64,000 nt of DNA from Ilex aquifolium (taxonomy: Eukaryota; Streptophyta; Magnoliopsida; Aquifoliales; Aquifoliaceae): positions 12,084,501 through 12,148,500 of the forward strand of contig OX637394.1 in NCBI GenBank assembly GCA_951799425.1. Reading direction: 5' to 3'. The position numbers were made by a program, and so were the translations under genes. This document shows, in pieces, positions 25,188-37,560 of the stretch (within the stretch, counting starts at the first letter, position 1; each line of letters starts with the position of its first letter). Under the pieces are notes generated by a model. That model did not search any database and was not told the DNA's origin. It was given only the letters and a program-made list of their open reading frames with translations.

Positions 25188-26599
25188 ACTGGAAGGTTAG
25201 GGTAAATCTGACTCGAATCGAGTTAGTAAAACCCGGGAAAAAAATTGAACTTTTTCTGAAAAAGGGCAAAATGGTAATTCTCCACCCTTATGCGTATTTG
25301 AAATACTCATACTCTAGAACTCGGATGAGGAAACGGAGTTCGTCGTTGGATTCGTATCGTGAAATCTAGTCACCTTGTCAAATTTCGTCGAATTCCGAGA
25401 TAGTCGGATTTTTGCACGTCGTTCGAGGCGACTGCGTGACGAATGACATTTTAAAGGTCCCCAAAAATATTTTTTATAAAATTTCATTAAAATTAAGTTA
25501 AAGTTCAAATAAAATTAATTTGAACTTAATATGAGGTATAATGAATCGTTTCGGGACGAAAAACGGACCTGAAAATCGAAAATATGCGGTGCAATGTGGA
25601 CCGCGCAATTAAAAGTATAAATAGGGGCTAAATATCTGAAAAATCAGATTTTCCACCCCTTTAGCTGGCTGTGTTCAGACGTTGAAGGGAGAGAGGAGAA
25701 AAATTTTGATCTCCAAGCTTCCCGCTCCGATTCCGGGAGTTCCGTCCGTCGGAATTTGTCGATTCAAAAGGCAAAGTTCATCTACGCGACGAGAGCTACG
25801 CGTGGATACCAAAAACAACAAATTTCACCGAAGGTGAACGGGTGGGGGTGTACGAAAATCAAGATTCGAGTTGTATTTCTTTGCTCTGATTCCGTCGAGC
25901 TAGAAGGGAGAAGTGATCACGTCGACGAGGGCTACGCGTGGGTACCAAAAATGAAGATTTTCACCGAAGGTGAAAAATCGGGATTTGGAAAAATCAAGCT
26001 TCGAGTTGGGTTTTCGGGTCTTGGGAGCTTCCTACGGGATTCTCACGCTATAAGAGGTAAGGGTTCTCCTACTTGGGTTGATTTCTTACCTAGAATGCCT
26101 ATGATTATGGCTTGGTATATATATAGATATGTATACATATTTATATGTATATAGTTATGGAATAATGAAGAAAATAGGTAGGTTGTTAGAAAAATTACAC
26201 TTGCATTTTTTTGTGGAATTTAGGTAAAAAAAATTTTATCCTAAATTGTTATGTAGATTGTCTATTGAAATTTCTTGAATTATATGAAAGTTGGGCATGA
26301 TATGTGCTACCATAATTGTTTGCCTTGAATGTGTTCAACAAAATGCCTAAGTTGGTGGAAATGGTTATTTTAATAAAATTGAAATAACATACTTGAAATT
26401 GTGATAAAGTTAAGTTATATGTTTATGATATGAGCTACATGAAAATTTGTGATTGTTGATATATGATTTTAATATATATTGGCATGGTGAAAGATTGTGA
26501 GAATTACATGCTCATGATGTAAATTGTCATGGGATTTGATGAAATGTGTGAGATTAGTTCATATGACATTCATTATATATGAACATGATATACAAGTGA

Positions 26600-26815
26600 C
26601 AATGGTTCATTGCATTGCATATGCACGGGAACATCGCATACATGGACATTGTGTCATAGGGATGTTGTGCATGGGTGTTTATACCACAATCTATGTGGTA
26701 TTAAATGTATGTGGACATGGGCATCACATTCATGGGATGTTAGCATGGGTGTGGGTGTGTTTGTGCATGGGTATTGTACCACAATCTATGTGGTATTAAA
26801 TGCATGTGGACATGA
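26600..26815. repeat. Tandem duplication inside the solo LTR
   Basis: The segment with ACCACAATCTATGTGGTATT occurs at about 26681 and again at about 26780, each followed by a TGTGGACATG block. It looks like a two-copy duplication of roughly 100 bp. Confidence 0.7.
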
Positions 26816-27224
26816 AAAGAGTTGCTCATTGGCGGTCATAGCATATTGGGCATAAGGTTGTGTCACATTCATGGGAGTCATTCATGAGTGTGGTGGTATG
26901 GTTGCATTAATCAACACCTTGTTTGGTGCTTGATATGTGGACTCAGGAGAAAAGTGGATCGACGATCCTTTTTGAGTCGCATGGTTGCATTGCATAAGTA
27001 AAACTTGTGTCTGGGTATAGCAAGAAGGGGCATGGCGACTTCCTCGGGTGAAAGACCCGGAATTACTTGGTTCAGTCACTCCCCTGAGGTGAAATTCCGG
27101 AAAAGTGACATGGTGTACGGAACCAGCGGTGTGACTCCGAGAATCCGTTGTCCAACAAAGACACAAGAGTTTTGATTTATAAATGGTCGTTGAATGTATA
27201 ACATCAACGGCGGATTTTACAACA

Positions 27225-27600
27225 CACTGACATCTCATTGTGTGTGTGGGAGCCGGGAGGGCTCGGGTTGTGTTATATGATTGAGTCTCATCTCACTCAT
27301 GGCATGTTATACACATTGACATTACATTGTGTTGTCGAGCCGGGAAGGGCTCGGGGTGAGTGCATAAATGAGTCACATCTCATTTCATGATACATCAAAC
27401 ACGTTGGCATTAGCATTGTGTTGAGGAGCCAGGGAGGGTTCGGGTTGAGTACATGAGTCTCATCTCATTTCATGGGGCTTAGGTAGCCCGGTTTAACATA
27501 CATGACATTGACATGTAAAGGGAGTCAGAGTGGACTCGGATTGAGTGCACATGGGTGGGTCTCACCTCATTCATGGCATGACATTATAGCATTACATCAT
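27225..27600. repeat. Diverged tandem repeat of about 90 bp inside the solo LTR
   Basis: Four copies or so of a unit with GAGCCGGGAGGGCTCGGG followed by GAGTCTCATCTCA-like sequence, near 27248, 27337, 27426 and 27510. The last copies are more diverged. Confidence 0.65.
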
Positions 27601-28252
27601 TTAATTGTATATTATTTGATGGAATGGTTACGGATTTATGGATGTTGCATGTGAACATTTCATATGCATATAGGTTGAGGAGTAGCCTCTGTAGGAAATA
27701 CTCTACTGGGCGTTGGCTCACCCTATACGGGAACACATTTCAGGTGGGAGAGATACACCGGCGGATGGCTCCATTTTGGACCCTCATGCTTAAAGAAAGC
27801 CGCGTGTGGCTTTACTTAATGTTTTGTGTAATTACATGTTATAAACTATATTTTGGGGCATGTAATGCGTAAAATAATTGTAATAGAACTTATAAAGACT
27901 ATTGTTAGATTAGCCTTTCATGTTTTGATTTAAGTATGGTTAATTGGACCCAGTGTGGTCAATGTTTACTTATACATGGACCCGGTGCGGCCATTGCTTT
28001 ATATTTGACCTCGGATGGGTCTAGTAATTGTGTATTGCACAGGTTGGGTATTGGGTAGAGCTCCCCATACAAATGAGACTCTGCCCAAATTTCGTTAAGT
28101 TATGGACCCCAGTAAATGGGACATAACAGTGTGATATCGAGATACTAGGTATCTACAGGTATCCCGCGGGTTGATGGGTAATCAACGGACCCTCGGATTT
28201 TGGGGTGTCACAGAGTTGCCCGAAAATAAAGATAATATATATATATATATAT

Positions 28253-28359
28253 ACACCTTAGGATGGTATAGCTTTAAAGTTAAGGGCGAGGTTCAAACGA
28301 GGAAAGGCTTACGGTGGATACCTAGGCACCCAGAGACGAGGAAGGGCGTAGTAAGCGAC
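28253..28359 (+). pseudogene. Nuclear copy of plastid DNA: start of 23S rRNA, sense arm
   Basis: This contains the well-known 5' end of plastid 23S rRNA (GGCTTACGGTGGATACCTAG and GAAGGGCGTAGTAAGCGAC), plus about 60 bases of upstream plastid spacer. It stops at 28359 and joins directly to the opposite arm. It is a plastid-to-nucleus transfer, not a working rRNA gene. Confidence 0.88.
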
Positions 28360-28361
28360 AT

Positions 28362-28698
28362 CACGACGCTTGTATTGCTCTCCCACAACCTCGTTTTCAC
28401 GGTTTAGGCTGCTCCCATTTCGCTCGCCGCTACTACGGGAATCGTTTTTGCTTTCTTTTCCTCTGGCTACTAAGATGTTTCAGTTCGCCAGGTTGTCTCT
28501 TGCCTGCCCGTGGATTCAGCAGCAGTTCAAAAGGTTGACCTATTCGAGAATCTCCGGATCTATGCTTATTTTCAACTCCCCGAAGCATTTCGTCGCTTAC
28601 TACGCCCTTCCTCGTCTCTGGGTGCCTAGATATCCACCGTAAGCCTTTCCTCGTTTGAATCTCGCCCTTAACTTTAAGGCTATGCCATCCTAAGGTGT
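28362..28698 (-). pseudogene. Nuclear copy of plastid DNA: start of 23S rRNA, antisense arm
   Basis: The reverse complement reads from the same upstream spacer through about the first 280 bases of plastid 23S rRNA, to AGCAATACAAGCGTCGTG. Its outer 107 bases pair with 28253-28359, giving an inverted repeat with an rRNA-derived loop. A few base changes from the usual plastid sequence fit decay in the nucleus. An open frame at 28370-28642 is a chance frame across this rRNA copy. Confidence 0.88.
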
Positions 28699-31107
28699 AT
28701 ATATATGACTGAACTCGATGTTGGAAGATTATGAATATAAAAGTTAATGAAATATAATGTGGGGTAGGAAAAATCTACTGGCATAGAGTATTGATGATGC
28801 ACAAATTGGTTTTATGCACCACCGGTCAAGTGATCAGTAATTAATGCAGTAATTAAGTAGAGATATAGTAACTCAAGTGAGACAAAGATGTAGAGTAGTT
28901 CGGTCAACGTGACCTACGTCCTCTATGAAGGGCTAAGATGACCTGATATTTTATTACTTCGAAGAGTGTAGGGAGAGCAGAGAGATACAAGCTATGAGAG
29001 AGAGTGGAGAGTGGAGAGTGATAGCAGATGTGCTCGATTTTGTGTGATGTCCCCCAAGTATTGGCGGAGCTTACAATTTATAATGACTCTCAACATACTG
29101 AGGTGTCTTTTCAGTAACTAAGTAGCTAATTTGGTGGAGCTGACGCTATATTCTCAATGGATGAGGTACTTACGGAACTCCTTTTAAGATCAGGTCAAAT
29201 GATGACGTGGTGGTTGACTCTTTTTAGGGCGGCGTGGATGAGGCTCTCAAGATGACTCTGCCTCCATTTATTATGTAGCTCACCGAACCCTGATATGCAT
29301 AACTGGGCTTGGACCTCCTTTGAACTGGACCCACTGAATCTCTTCAAGTTGGACTCTTAATTTAAGTTGGATTTATAGCATGAGTTAGGCCTGGCCCATG
29401 AAGTATGACCAAGCAAAGGTGAAGTACATGTAAAAGAATAATACAGAGGGTTGAATTCGTTGTTGTCACAGAATGATTTTTCAAGGCCACTTATATAGCC
29501 ATTGATTTAGTAACTCACACACATAGTATTTACAACTTCTAACCGTTTGGCCATAAAATCATTTTTAAGATGAGTAATTTTTATTCTTTAATATACACAA
29601 TAAATAGGACAAAAAAATTGTAACTAAATATTAAACAATTTAAACTCAATTATAGTGGAAATTCAATGAAAAGTTTTAAAAGCTTTATCCTTGCACAAAC
29701 TTGAAGATAACAAAACAAAATGGATAGGTCAGAATTCAGGGATACAGCTCCAGGGCCATAACGCCAGTCAAAGCTGACCCACAACGCCCTCTGTGCCGAA
29801 CTGCCCAATTGTTTTGGCACGACATGAGACACAACACAGGCATAACAGGTGATATATTTACCCTTTCGGTGTCTACAGTAACCTAGGGGTGTGCTTTTAA
29901 TGTAGATACTTGCCCTCATAGTCGACACTTACTCTAACATAACAGTGATATCATGTTATCGTTGATGATATAATTATAGTATCATCAATTAATAATAAAA
30001 TTTCAAGTAGATAAGGTGAATTCTACTTTAACTTCCATAGAGGAAGAGTGGGATATCACCGTTGTAATGAATATTTTCTCCTAATATAGACATTCTGTCT
30101 GGTGCGAAGATATCTATTGACTACACCTATCCAACAATCTTTTTGCACAAAAGTTGATTCCAACAGTTAATAGACAGCTCAAATCTTTCCATTTAATTCT
30201 CTTATCCTACTCCGCTTTTTTGCGTACACTAATATAAACACGTGTGTCAACGTATTTAACGCCCTACCTACAATATGTATTTTTAATAATTATTTAGTTA
30301 TGTTCATATTATTATACCATAAAATATTAAGGCCTCATCTATTATCTCTAGCCACGGCCCATTTGTGTAGGCCGCCCCTGGACTTCTAACAATCCTGAAT
30401 ATAGTTTTTGAAAATAAAATACCGGAATTGGATATGATGAAAACTAGAGGTCTCCAAAATATGGAGTTTGTCTCATTTTGGTCCCCAATGTTTCAATTGT
30501 ATCATTTTGCTCCTTAAAGTATTGCATGTGTTTCTATATGGTTCTTTAAGCAGACAACGTTTAGATTGCTAACGATTTTTTATTATAAACTTATCACGTA
30601 ATAACTAAATATGGATAAAAAATAATTTTGATAGCTCTTAAACAAAATTTGGGTAGCTCTTAACAAAAAAATGTGTAATATGAGTAGCTTTTGACCAAAA
30701 TTTGAGTAGCTTATGACTAAAACTGTGTAATTTAGATAGGGAATCAACTCGGGCGGGTTGAAAGGTCAACCCTAGCCCAAGTTTACGTACATAATCTTCA
30801 ACCCGAAGTATTCAACCCAAGTATTGCCCAAATTAAATTCAGGCTAGCTCGGGTTGAATTTGGATTTTTTAATTTGGACTAATTTTGGGTTAAAATTTGG
30901 GTTGAATTCGGATTAGAAATTACACAAAAAATACAACACACAAAAATTATCAAATCAAACCAAAAGCTCCAAGACACCATAGCCACCACCACACCACAAC
31001 CAGTAGCTAGCAGAAGAAGAAGAAAAATAACCTTTTGCTTTGGGTCTGGACTATATTCATCTTAGCAAGGAGAGACTTTAACCTATCAAGATGCCTCTCA
31101 TCAATTT
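28699..31107. other. Intergenic DNA without recognised genes
   Basis: AT-rich sequence. 28700-29460 has a texture like an old LTR, but I cannot find paired ends. Near 30358-30371 GGCCGCCCCTG resembles one end of a hAT element, and 30420-30560 resembles the edge of a MULE-type foldback; neither has a partner that I can find. Confidence 0.4.
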
Positions 31108-31560
31108 TTGAGGAGAGAAGGCATACCCCTTAGGTTCCATCACTCTCTACCAATTATCGCGAGTACATCGCCGAGAAGGTCCACCATAATAGTAAATTTT
31201 TTAGTGTTGGATTCCCCGTTTTCCTACAACATCATTTTAGGGCATCCCGCACTAAACACCTTGAGGGGGTGTCATCCATCTATCACCTCATTCTCCGTTT
31301 TCCAACGTCAAGTGCAATTAGTGAAATTCGAGGAGATCAAGTTATTGCTGAGGAGTGCTATGTTGGCTCAGGATATAACTAGATTAACATGTATCTCTTA
31401 GATTAGGAGAAGACATTTTTCATCACTCCCAAAGGGATCTATTGTTACAGGGTCATGTCTTTTGGGCTAAAAAATACAGGAGCAACATACTAGCGATTGA
31501 TAAACAAGATGTTTTAGTCATAAATCGGGAGGACTATAGAGATATACGTAGACAACATGT
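31108..31560 (+). pseudogene. Ty3/gypsy pol fragment, broken
   Basis: The first part (about 31190-31380) reads like the stretch after the protease of Tat-type elements (FLVLDSPFSYNIILGHPALN). The next part (about 31405-31500) reads like the reverse transcriptase region ITPKGIYCYRVMSFGLKN. The intervening several hundred codons are absent and there are several breaks. It ends where a MITE is inserted. No LTRs are seen nearby. Confidence 0.7.
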
Positions 31561-31562
31561 TA

Positions 31563-31900
31563 GAGCATTTTCAACTCAGCTCTCTAAAATGGCTAACCAA
31601 AATATATTTAAATATTACATTCTCTACTTTAGCTAGCCACTTTTACAAGTTCACTCCAACCACACTCTCTATTTTAGCTAACTACTTTACTCAACTTTCA
31701 CTAACTTCCAATAATTTAAAGAGAATATAACATATACATATAGAGATAGATAAAGAATTTAGAGAGGCTACATGACTCTCCACATTTGGAGAGCCATTTG
31801 GGTGAAATGAGAAATAGAGAATGGGTTGGAGAGTGTTTTTAGTGTTTGACTAGCTAAAATAATTAAAAGGGAGGAAATAGAGAGTGTGTTGGAGATGCTC
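31563..31900. mobile_element. PIF/Harbinger-type MITE, copy 1
   Basis: 338 bp with a TTA target duplication (31560-31562 and 31901-31903). The ends are GAGCATTTTCAACTC and, inward from the right, GAGCATCTCCAACAC. It matches 55257-55617 along its length. There is no coding content. Confidence 0.85.
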
Positions 31901-32059
31901 TTAGTAATAAATTTTAAAAACTTTTTATATTTTTAACTAATAACAGACTAATTATATTTTGGACTTCAAAATCAATTTCAATTAATGAACCTTTTATGCA
32001 TTAAACTTTAATGCAAAAAATTAATTGGTATTTTTATATCTAAAAAATATGAAAATATA

Positions 32060-32577
32060 ATTCAAAGTTCAAGGCGGTGATAGAAAATTTAAATCTTTTG
32101 CTATTTACGAGATGAGGCAAATATATATATTAGAAAAAAAATGGAGATGGCATGGCAATAATACAGTAGAAAGAGAAAATTTTCATAGGTGTTCAAAATT
32201 CAAAGTTCGAGGTTATGAGATGAGGCAAATATAAATATTAGAACAAAAAAAAAAAGGAGATAGCATGGCAAGAATACAGTAGAGAGAAAATTTTCATAGT
32301 TGTTCAAAATTGAAAGTTTGAGGCGATGATAGAAAATTTTAATCTTTTGCTATTTATGAGATGAGGCAAATATGAATATTAGAAAAAAAAAAATAGAGAT
32401 GGCATGGCAAGAATACAGTAGTGAGAAAATTTTCATAAATGTTCAAAATTGAAAGTTCGAGGCGATGATAGAAAATTTTAATCTTTTGCTATTTACAAGA
32501 TGAGGCAAATATAAATATTAGAAAAAAAAATGGAGATGGCATGGCAATAATACAGTAGAGAGAGAAAATTTTCAAAA
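32060..32577. repeat. Tandem repeat, unit about 140 bp, four copies
   Basis: GATGAGGCAAATAT recurs at 32111, 32219, 32360 and 32499. Spacings are 108, 141 and 139, so the second unit has lost about 30 bases. Each unit also holds GGCATGGCAA and GAGAAAATTTTCAT. Confidence 0.9.
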
Positions 32578-32812
32578 TGAAAAAAAATTAAAGAAAGACT
32601 ACCGTTATGAAACCAAGCCATTTGTTTGACTTGATATTTTTCTGACACTATCTGACATATTAATGAAATGGGTTAATTGGGAAAATTTTCCATACTTACA
32701 AGGTACTAGCATGGCATGACATTTGATACTCAGCACCAATTACAAGTGGCCACCTCAACTATATGTCAGATAGAATCATAAAAATGCCAAGTCACCAAAA
32801 CAAGTTAATTTA

Positions 32813-34885
32813 GGGGTCGTTTGGTAACGTTTTTGTTTTCGCGTTTTCAAAAAAGTGAAAACAGAGACAATTTTTTGTCTCTGTTTTGTGGTAAATACAG
32901 AAACAGAAAACATGTTTGGTAGTCATTTTTGTCTGTCAAATTATGAGAATAAAAACAGAAAACATGTTTGGTAACTATCTCAAGTTTTATCATAAATATT
33001 GGTTTATAATATTTTTCCTTTTTTAGTTTTCAAACAAATCAACACTTTATTTCATGAAAAATGATTTGCAACCATAAATTAAAGATTTTCAACAAAACAC
33101 CAATCTTGCACAACCACATTTTCGAAAAAATGAGCCATGGAATTTGCCTCCCTATTATGATTATTGCAACCCAAAATTACACTTGGGTACCTTTATGACA
33201 ATCATGTCATATTGGATATAAAAATTACACTTGTGAACGTGTGGGTCCAATAAATCGGGAAAAAGAAATACAAATATTTAGAACAATATTTTGTGGAGGT
33301 TTTTTTGTAGGGGTGGTTGGGGTACAAGTTGATAAAAAGTGAGAGACGAAAAGAAAAAAAGAAGAAGAAGATGATAATAATAATAATAATAAAAGATCCT
33401 AAAAATTGGGCTCTTACTAAAAATCTTACTAAAAATCGATAATTTGACATTTGCATCATAAAGTGGGCTACCTACTTGCAACATCCTAGCTATCCATTGT
33501 TTCATAAAGATTCCCTAAGCAATCTGTTGATCAAACTAATAGAGACTTATAAACTGGTAATATTTAAGTTGACTAAATGATTAAGAGGAATAGATCAGTG
33601 ACCATTACATATAGGACAGCTTATCTCAATAATTGTTCAGTGATGAATTTCCAACCAAAAAAGGAGAAGAACTAACCAACACATGATGTTTTCCAGTTAT
33701 AATCTTTCAGGGAAGGCACTTGCCATTGTTATAAGTATCAAAATGTTCTTAATCTGCTCATTACTTTTTTGCCTAAGAGTTCCCAACAATCAAACACAGT
33801 AGCTTCTGTAATTCGGATGTCTACTCCAAAATCATGGTCAGATCCTAACTACCGGAACTATATTATTCCCAATATCCCTAAGCTAAAGGAAAATCTTTAA
33901 AAAACACACACACACAAATCAAAAATTGCATTGATATTTTCATCAGATTTCAACTCATTCTCGAATGCAAAATTACCAACACAGATAAACATTTTCTTAT
34001 GACTATACATACAATCACAAACCCAAAACTCTCTCCCAAAAAATATACCACACAGGCATATTCACGGCCTGAAGTAAATTTTGCAATCATCCGCATAGAC
34101 ACACATATATATAAAAAAAAACATATAGTACAGCTTAAATGTGAAACATTCAAACCTTTTTGATAACTATTGAATCCAGAACTCAGTAGGAAGGTAATGA
34201 ACAGGATTTACCTTTTCATAACTATATCTTAAACAAACAGGAACAAAAAATTGGATTAGGGTTTGTGGTGTACAAATCTATGTAGATCTATACATATATA
34301 GACAGATCTATGTATATATATACATATATCTATAAAAATAAAGAGATTACACTTACCTTCACAGCACAATGAAGCTCCCTCTTCGTCGATCTGAGTGGAA
34401 GTCCCTTCTTCGTCGATCTGAGTGGAAGCCCCTTCTTCTTGAGGTAAGCCGAGACAAAGAAGAGAAAAGAGGGCCTGAGACGCTGAGTGCAGAGAAGAGA
34501 AGAGAAGAGAAGAGGCGGCTGAGTGAAGAGAAGAGAAGAGAAGAGAAGAGAGGGGCTGATCGATCGAAGAGAATACGCGTTGCTTTGAATGTGCTGTGTA
34601 AGGATCAAAATAGGCCACATATTTATACTACACAAATGAAATGTTATTTTGTGGCTAAGAGGACTCGAAGTCGAGACCTCATTTATACAAGCCCCGCGTG
34701 TTTTGTGTTTCTCATGTTTCCTGGAACAAAAATTTTTTGTTCCCGTTTTTTTGTCTTTGTCTCCAAAATAATTAATATGAAACGAAAACAAAAACAACAT
34801 CCAAACATGTTTTTGTTTTCATTTTTGGCAAAAATTGAAAACAAAGACAAAAAACACGAAACAAAAACAATAAACAAACACACCC
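32813..34885. mobile_element. PIF/Harbinger-type non-autonomous element, 2.1 kb
   Basis: Ends GGGGTCGTTTGGTAACG and, inward from the right, GGGTGTGTTTGTTTATTG, flanked by TTA on both sides (32810-32812 and 34886-34888). Subterminal TTTTTGTTTTCG-like blocks are inverted between the ends. The middle has an AT-rich body, an (AAG/AAT)n run near 33350-33395 and an (AGAGA)n run near 34490-34555. No transposase was found, and the open frame at 34369-34947 is mostly this repeat. Confidence 0.7.
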
Positions 34886-34888
34886 TTA

Positions 34889-36445
34889 GTGACGGAAATA
34901 TCGTTCCCGTTTTCTCTCTCCAATTTTCTCTCTCCACTACATTCTAATGACCTCAGCCGTCCACCCTCTTTATTGCCACTCTTTTCTATCTACTTTTTCT
35001 TGTTTCTTTGCAAAATCTCCCTCTCTCTGTCTCTCTTTCTCTCTCCATCTTCTCTCTTTTTCCATTTCAACCATTTTTTTCTATCAACACGAGATATTGT
35101 TTTCTCGTCTTTTTATTCTGGGTGTTGTGTGCATTTGTGGTGTCTTGGCTTCGTAGGTACTCTGTGCATGCTTGTTTTGTGCGCACACACACTTATATGT
35201 GACCTTTGTGGATAATAATATAATAACATAACTTATTTTGTTACCTCAGTCAGCCACCGACAAAGTGTTACAGGAGATGTCAGTGAAATTTCAAATAACA
35301 TAAAAAGGTGTGCTTAAAGATAAAGTATTCTACAAAGGTGGTCATGGGAAAACTGGCACCCGAAGAAGTGGTGGTTGTGGGATTCACTTTGGTGCTGAGT
35401 TTTCCTTCTAATGGCCAGCCATAGTCGGGGCAGAGTCAGACTTTTTTTTTAATAGTGGGGCAACCTAAAACTCAATAACAAAAGGTATAATTAACAATAT
35501 TTTTTATATGTATAATTTCATTATCAATGTGCAAATCAAATAGACAAGCAACGTACAAAATCGAAGGAAAAAAACTCACCGTAAAATTATTCATAAATAT
35601 CTACTCAAGATTGAAGGTTATCTCAACAAACTCATTTCGCAAAATTGAAGTCTTTTATGCCTTCCTCACCATCCAATTTTTAAAAATCGATCATTTCACA
35701 TAATTTTCAAATAGATTATTATAAGAATCGTCATATTTCAATTCAGATTTAAATAATCAAAGCTATCTTCTACAATAGGAAAAAAAAAAGGTGCCAACAT
35801 TTTAGCTATCTTAGCTACTCAAAAAACATTTTCTATTTTAACTACGCATTTTTTTAATACACACTCCAACAGATTTTCTATATTTTTAACTACTCATTTT
35901 AAAATTATTTTTCATTCTTTTTGTATTATTTTTTTTTAGAATAGTGAAAGGGAGAAAAAGAGAGAATGAAATAAAGGAGAGGAAGCGAGAGAAAATATTA
36001 TAATTTTTTTTACATATCGCTATAATGATACTCTAAATATAAAGTATCACTGTAGCAAAATGTTATTTTAGATAATCTGTTGTAATAAAAATTTTGGGCT
36101 AAATAGCTAAAATTTAAAGATTTTGTGTATTTTAGATTATCTGTTGAAAAGTGAAGGGTGCTCTTTGTTTCGATGTTTCGAGTACTCAAATAATATGTTT
36201 TTAATATTTTTTTTAATTGAGGTACTAAATTAGATATTAAAGTTTGATTCTTTTTTAAGTTAATATTTTGCTTACAATATATTTGCAACAATACTTTTAG
36301 AAAAAGAAGTTTTCAAATATTAAAATTGATAAAACCTTGTTTTAAAATGATTATGCTATGAAATAAAATTAAGTAAATTAATTATACTATTACTATTAAT
36401 TTAATATAAATATTTAATTAATAACTTTGTACTTTGAAAAACGAC
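34889..36445. other. Intergenic DNA with a possible degenerate MITE
   Basis: Mostly AT-rich with a pyrimidine-rich stretch (34900-35080). At about 35790-36160 inverted blocks with CAACAGATTTTC and its mirror suggest a decayed MITE, without a clear duplication. No gene is seen. Confidence 0.35.
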
Positions 36446-36453
36446 ATCATATC

Positions 36454-36922
36454 TAGGGGTGACAATTGTATTGTGTCGGGTTATATTCGTGTTAGGTAAT
36501 TTTGGGTTCGTATTGAACACTAGTTAACACTAATTCAATCCGTTTAACTAATCGTGTCGTGTTCGTGTTGACCCATACAACCCATAAATAAAAAAATTAA
36601 TGTTATCACTTAATTGAACCTATGAACATACATTTTTTATAAACTAAAAATTAAATTAATAAATGTAAAAGTGTTTTTTTGGTACAAGAATTAAGTCACT
36701 ACTTGATAACATACAACAAAAAATTAACATTTTATTGGTATAATACTATTTAAACGTATTAATTGTGTCAATTTCGTGTTGTTTGTGTTTAATACTAATT
36801 CAACTCATTTATTATTCATGTTAACGAATCGTGTTATGTATAGGTTCTTGTCAAGAAATAGTCAACCCTAACCTACTAATTTTGACTCGAGTTTTCGTGT
36901 GGTATCACAAATTACCATCCTA
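36454..36922. mobile_element. hAT-type MITE in the promoter of the plus cis-prenyltransferase copy
   Basis: 469 bp from TAGGGGTGACAATTG to CAAATTACCATCCTA, with a perfect 8-bp duplication ATCATATC (36446-36453 and 36923-36930). The body has GTGTCGTGTTCGTG-type sequence shared with 37561-38207, so both belong to one family. It ends 43 bases before the TATA box. Confidence 0.9.
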
Positions 36923-36933
36923 ATCATATCCAT

Positions 36934-36973
36934 GAAGACGACGTCGTCTGGCCGAATTCCGTGACTATAAATA
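36934..36973 (+). promoter_or_regulatory. Core promoter of the plus cis-prenyltransferase copy
   Basis: A palindromic ACGT-core motif GAAGACGACGTCGTCTGGC (from 36934) and TATAAATA (36966-36973) lie 76 bases before the ATG. The minus paralogue has the same pair of elements, so they are likely ancestral. ACGT cores are typical bZIP-factor sites; the factor is unknown. Confidence 0.65.
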
Positions 36974-37041
36974 CAAGTGGATCAACAGAGGAGGAGGTAG
37001 TCATACTAATAAACCCAAAAAGACAGGCATAAAGTTGCAAA

Positions 37042-37506
37042 ATGCTGTCCATGCGATTACCACTTGTTCCTACTCATAAGAACACTACTACTCTCTCTCA
37101 TCGTCTCAAACCATTTTCTTCTGTTACCTGTGACCGTGACCTAGCAAAAAGAAACAGAAGAATCAGATGGAACTTTTGCCCTTCAATTTCTTCTCCCAGA
37201 TTTCGCAAGCTTCTTGTGAATGGAGTACTAGTAGTACCACCACAAGAAGAAGAAGAAGGTGAAGTAGGAAAAAAAAGACCGGCAGAAGTGGAATTGCCGG
37301 CCGGCCTCCGGCGAGATCTAATGCCGAAACATGTCTCCGTGAGGGATGGCAACAGGAGGTGGGCCCGGAAGAGGGGTTTACCGATAGAAGAGGGTTATAG
37401 GGCCCTTGGACGGGGAATGGCGGACCTTACTCGACTCTGTTGCAAATGGGGAGTTCCAGTTCTCACATTTTATGCATTTTCTACCGAGAATTGGAGTCGT
37501 TCCAAA
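37042..37506 (+). other. Exon 1 of the plus cis-prenyltransferase pseudogene
   Basis: 155 codons from ATG to the codon before the GT at 37507. The start fits a TATA box 76 bases upstream and aligns with the start of the minus copy (MLSMRLP against MLSLRFP). An acidic insert with a Glu run (near residues 70-75) is absent from the paralogue. Confidence 0.8.
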
Positions 37507-37560
37507 GTCAGTGTCACTGTTGCTTCTTCGATCAGAAACGGTTACTTTCATAATTCATAT

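Larger units (their letters stand above)
25225..28212 (+). mobile_element. Probable solo LTR of a Ty3/gypsy element (about 3 kb)
   Basis: The span is flanked by GAGTT on both sides (25220-25224 and 28213-28217) and ends in GGTGTCACA. It has a TATA box (TATAAATA, 25616-25623) and a long non-coding transcribed-looking stretch, and no primer site, polypurine tract or second LTR. The length and a TACTGGGCGTTGGCTCACCC motif near 27700 recall the long LTRs of chromoviruses such as Del/Tekay, but the lineage is a guess. It would be the scar of recombination between the two LTRs of one element. Open frames inside it are not genes. Confidence 0.6.

Noticed and set aside
24409-25188. GGCCCG-rich stretch as a possible CpG island or gene start
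   Set aside because: It has inverted ends and a target duplication of a hAT-type element.
26524-26855. Cys/His-rich open frames that look like zinc-finger peptides
   Set aside because: They come from a TG/CA-rich tandem duplication inside the solo LTR.
28370-28642. Open frame of 90 codons resembling a hypothetical protein
   Set aside because: It lies entirely in antisense plastid 23S rRNA sequence.
30340-30375. hAT-like right end (GGCCGCCCCTG)
   Set aside because: No matching left end or 8-bp duplication could be found.
34369-34947. 192-codon open frame and its opposite-strand partner
   Set aside because: Mostly an (AGAGA)n run and the inverted end of a PIF-type element.
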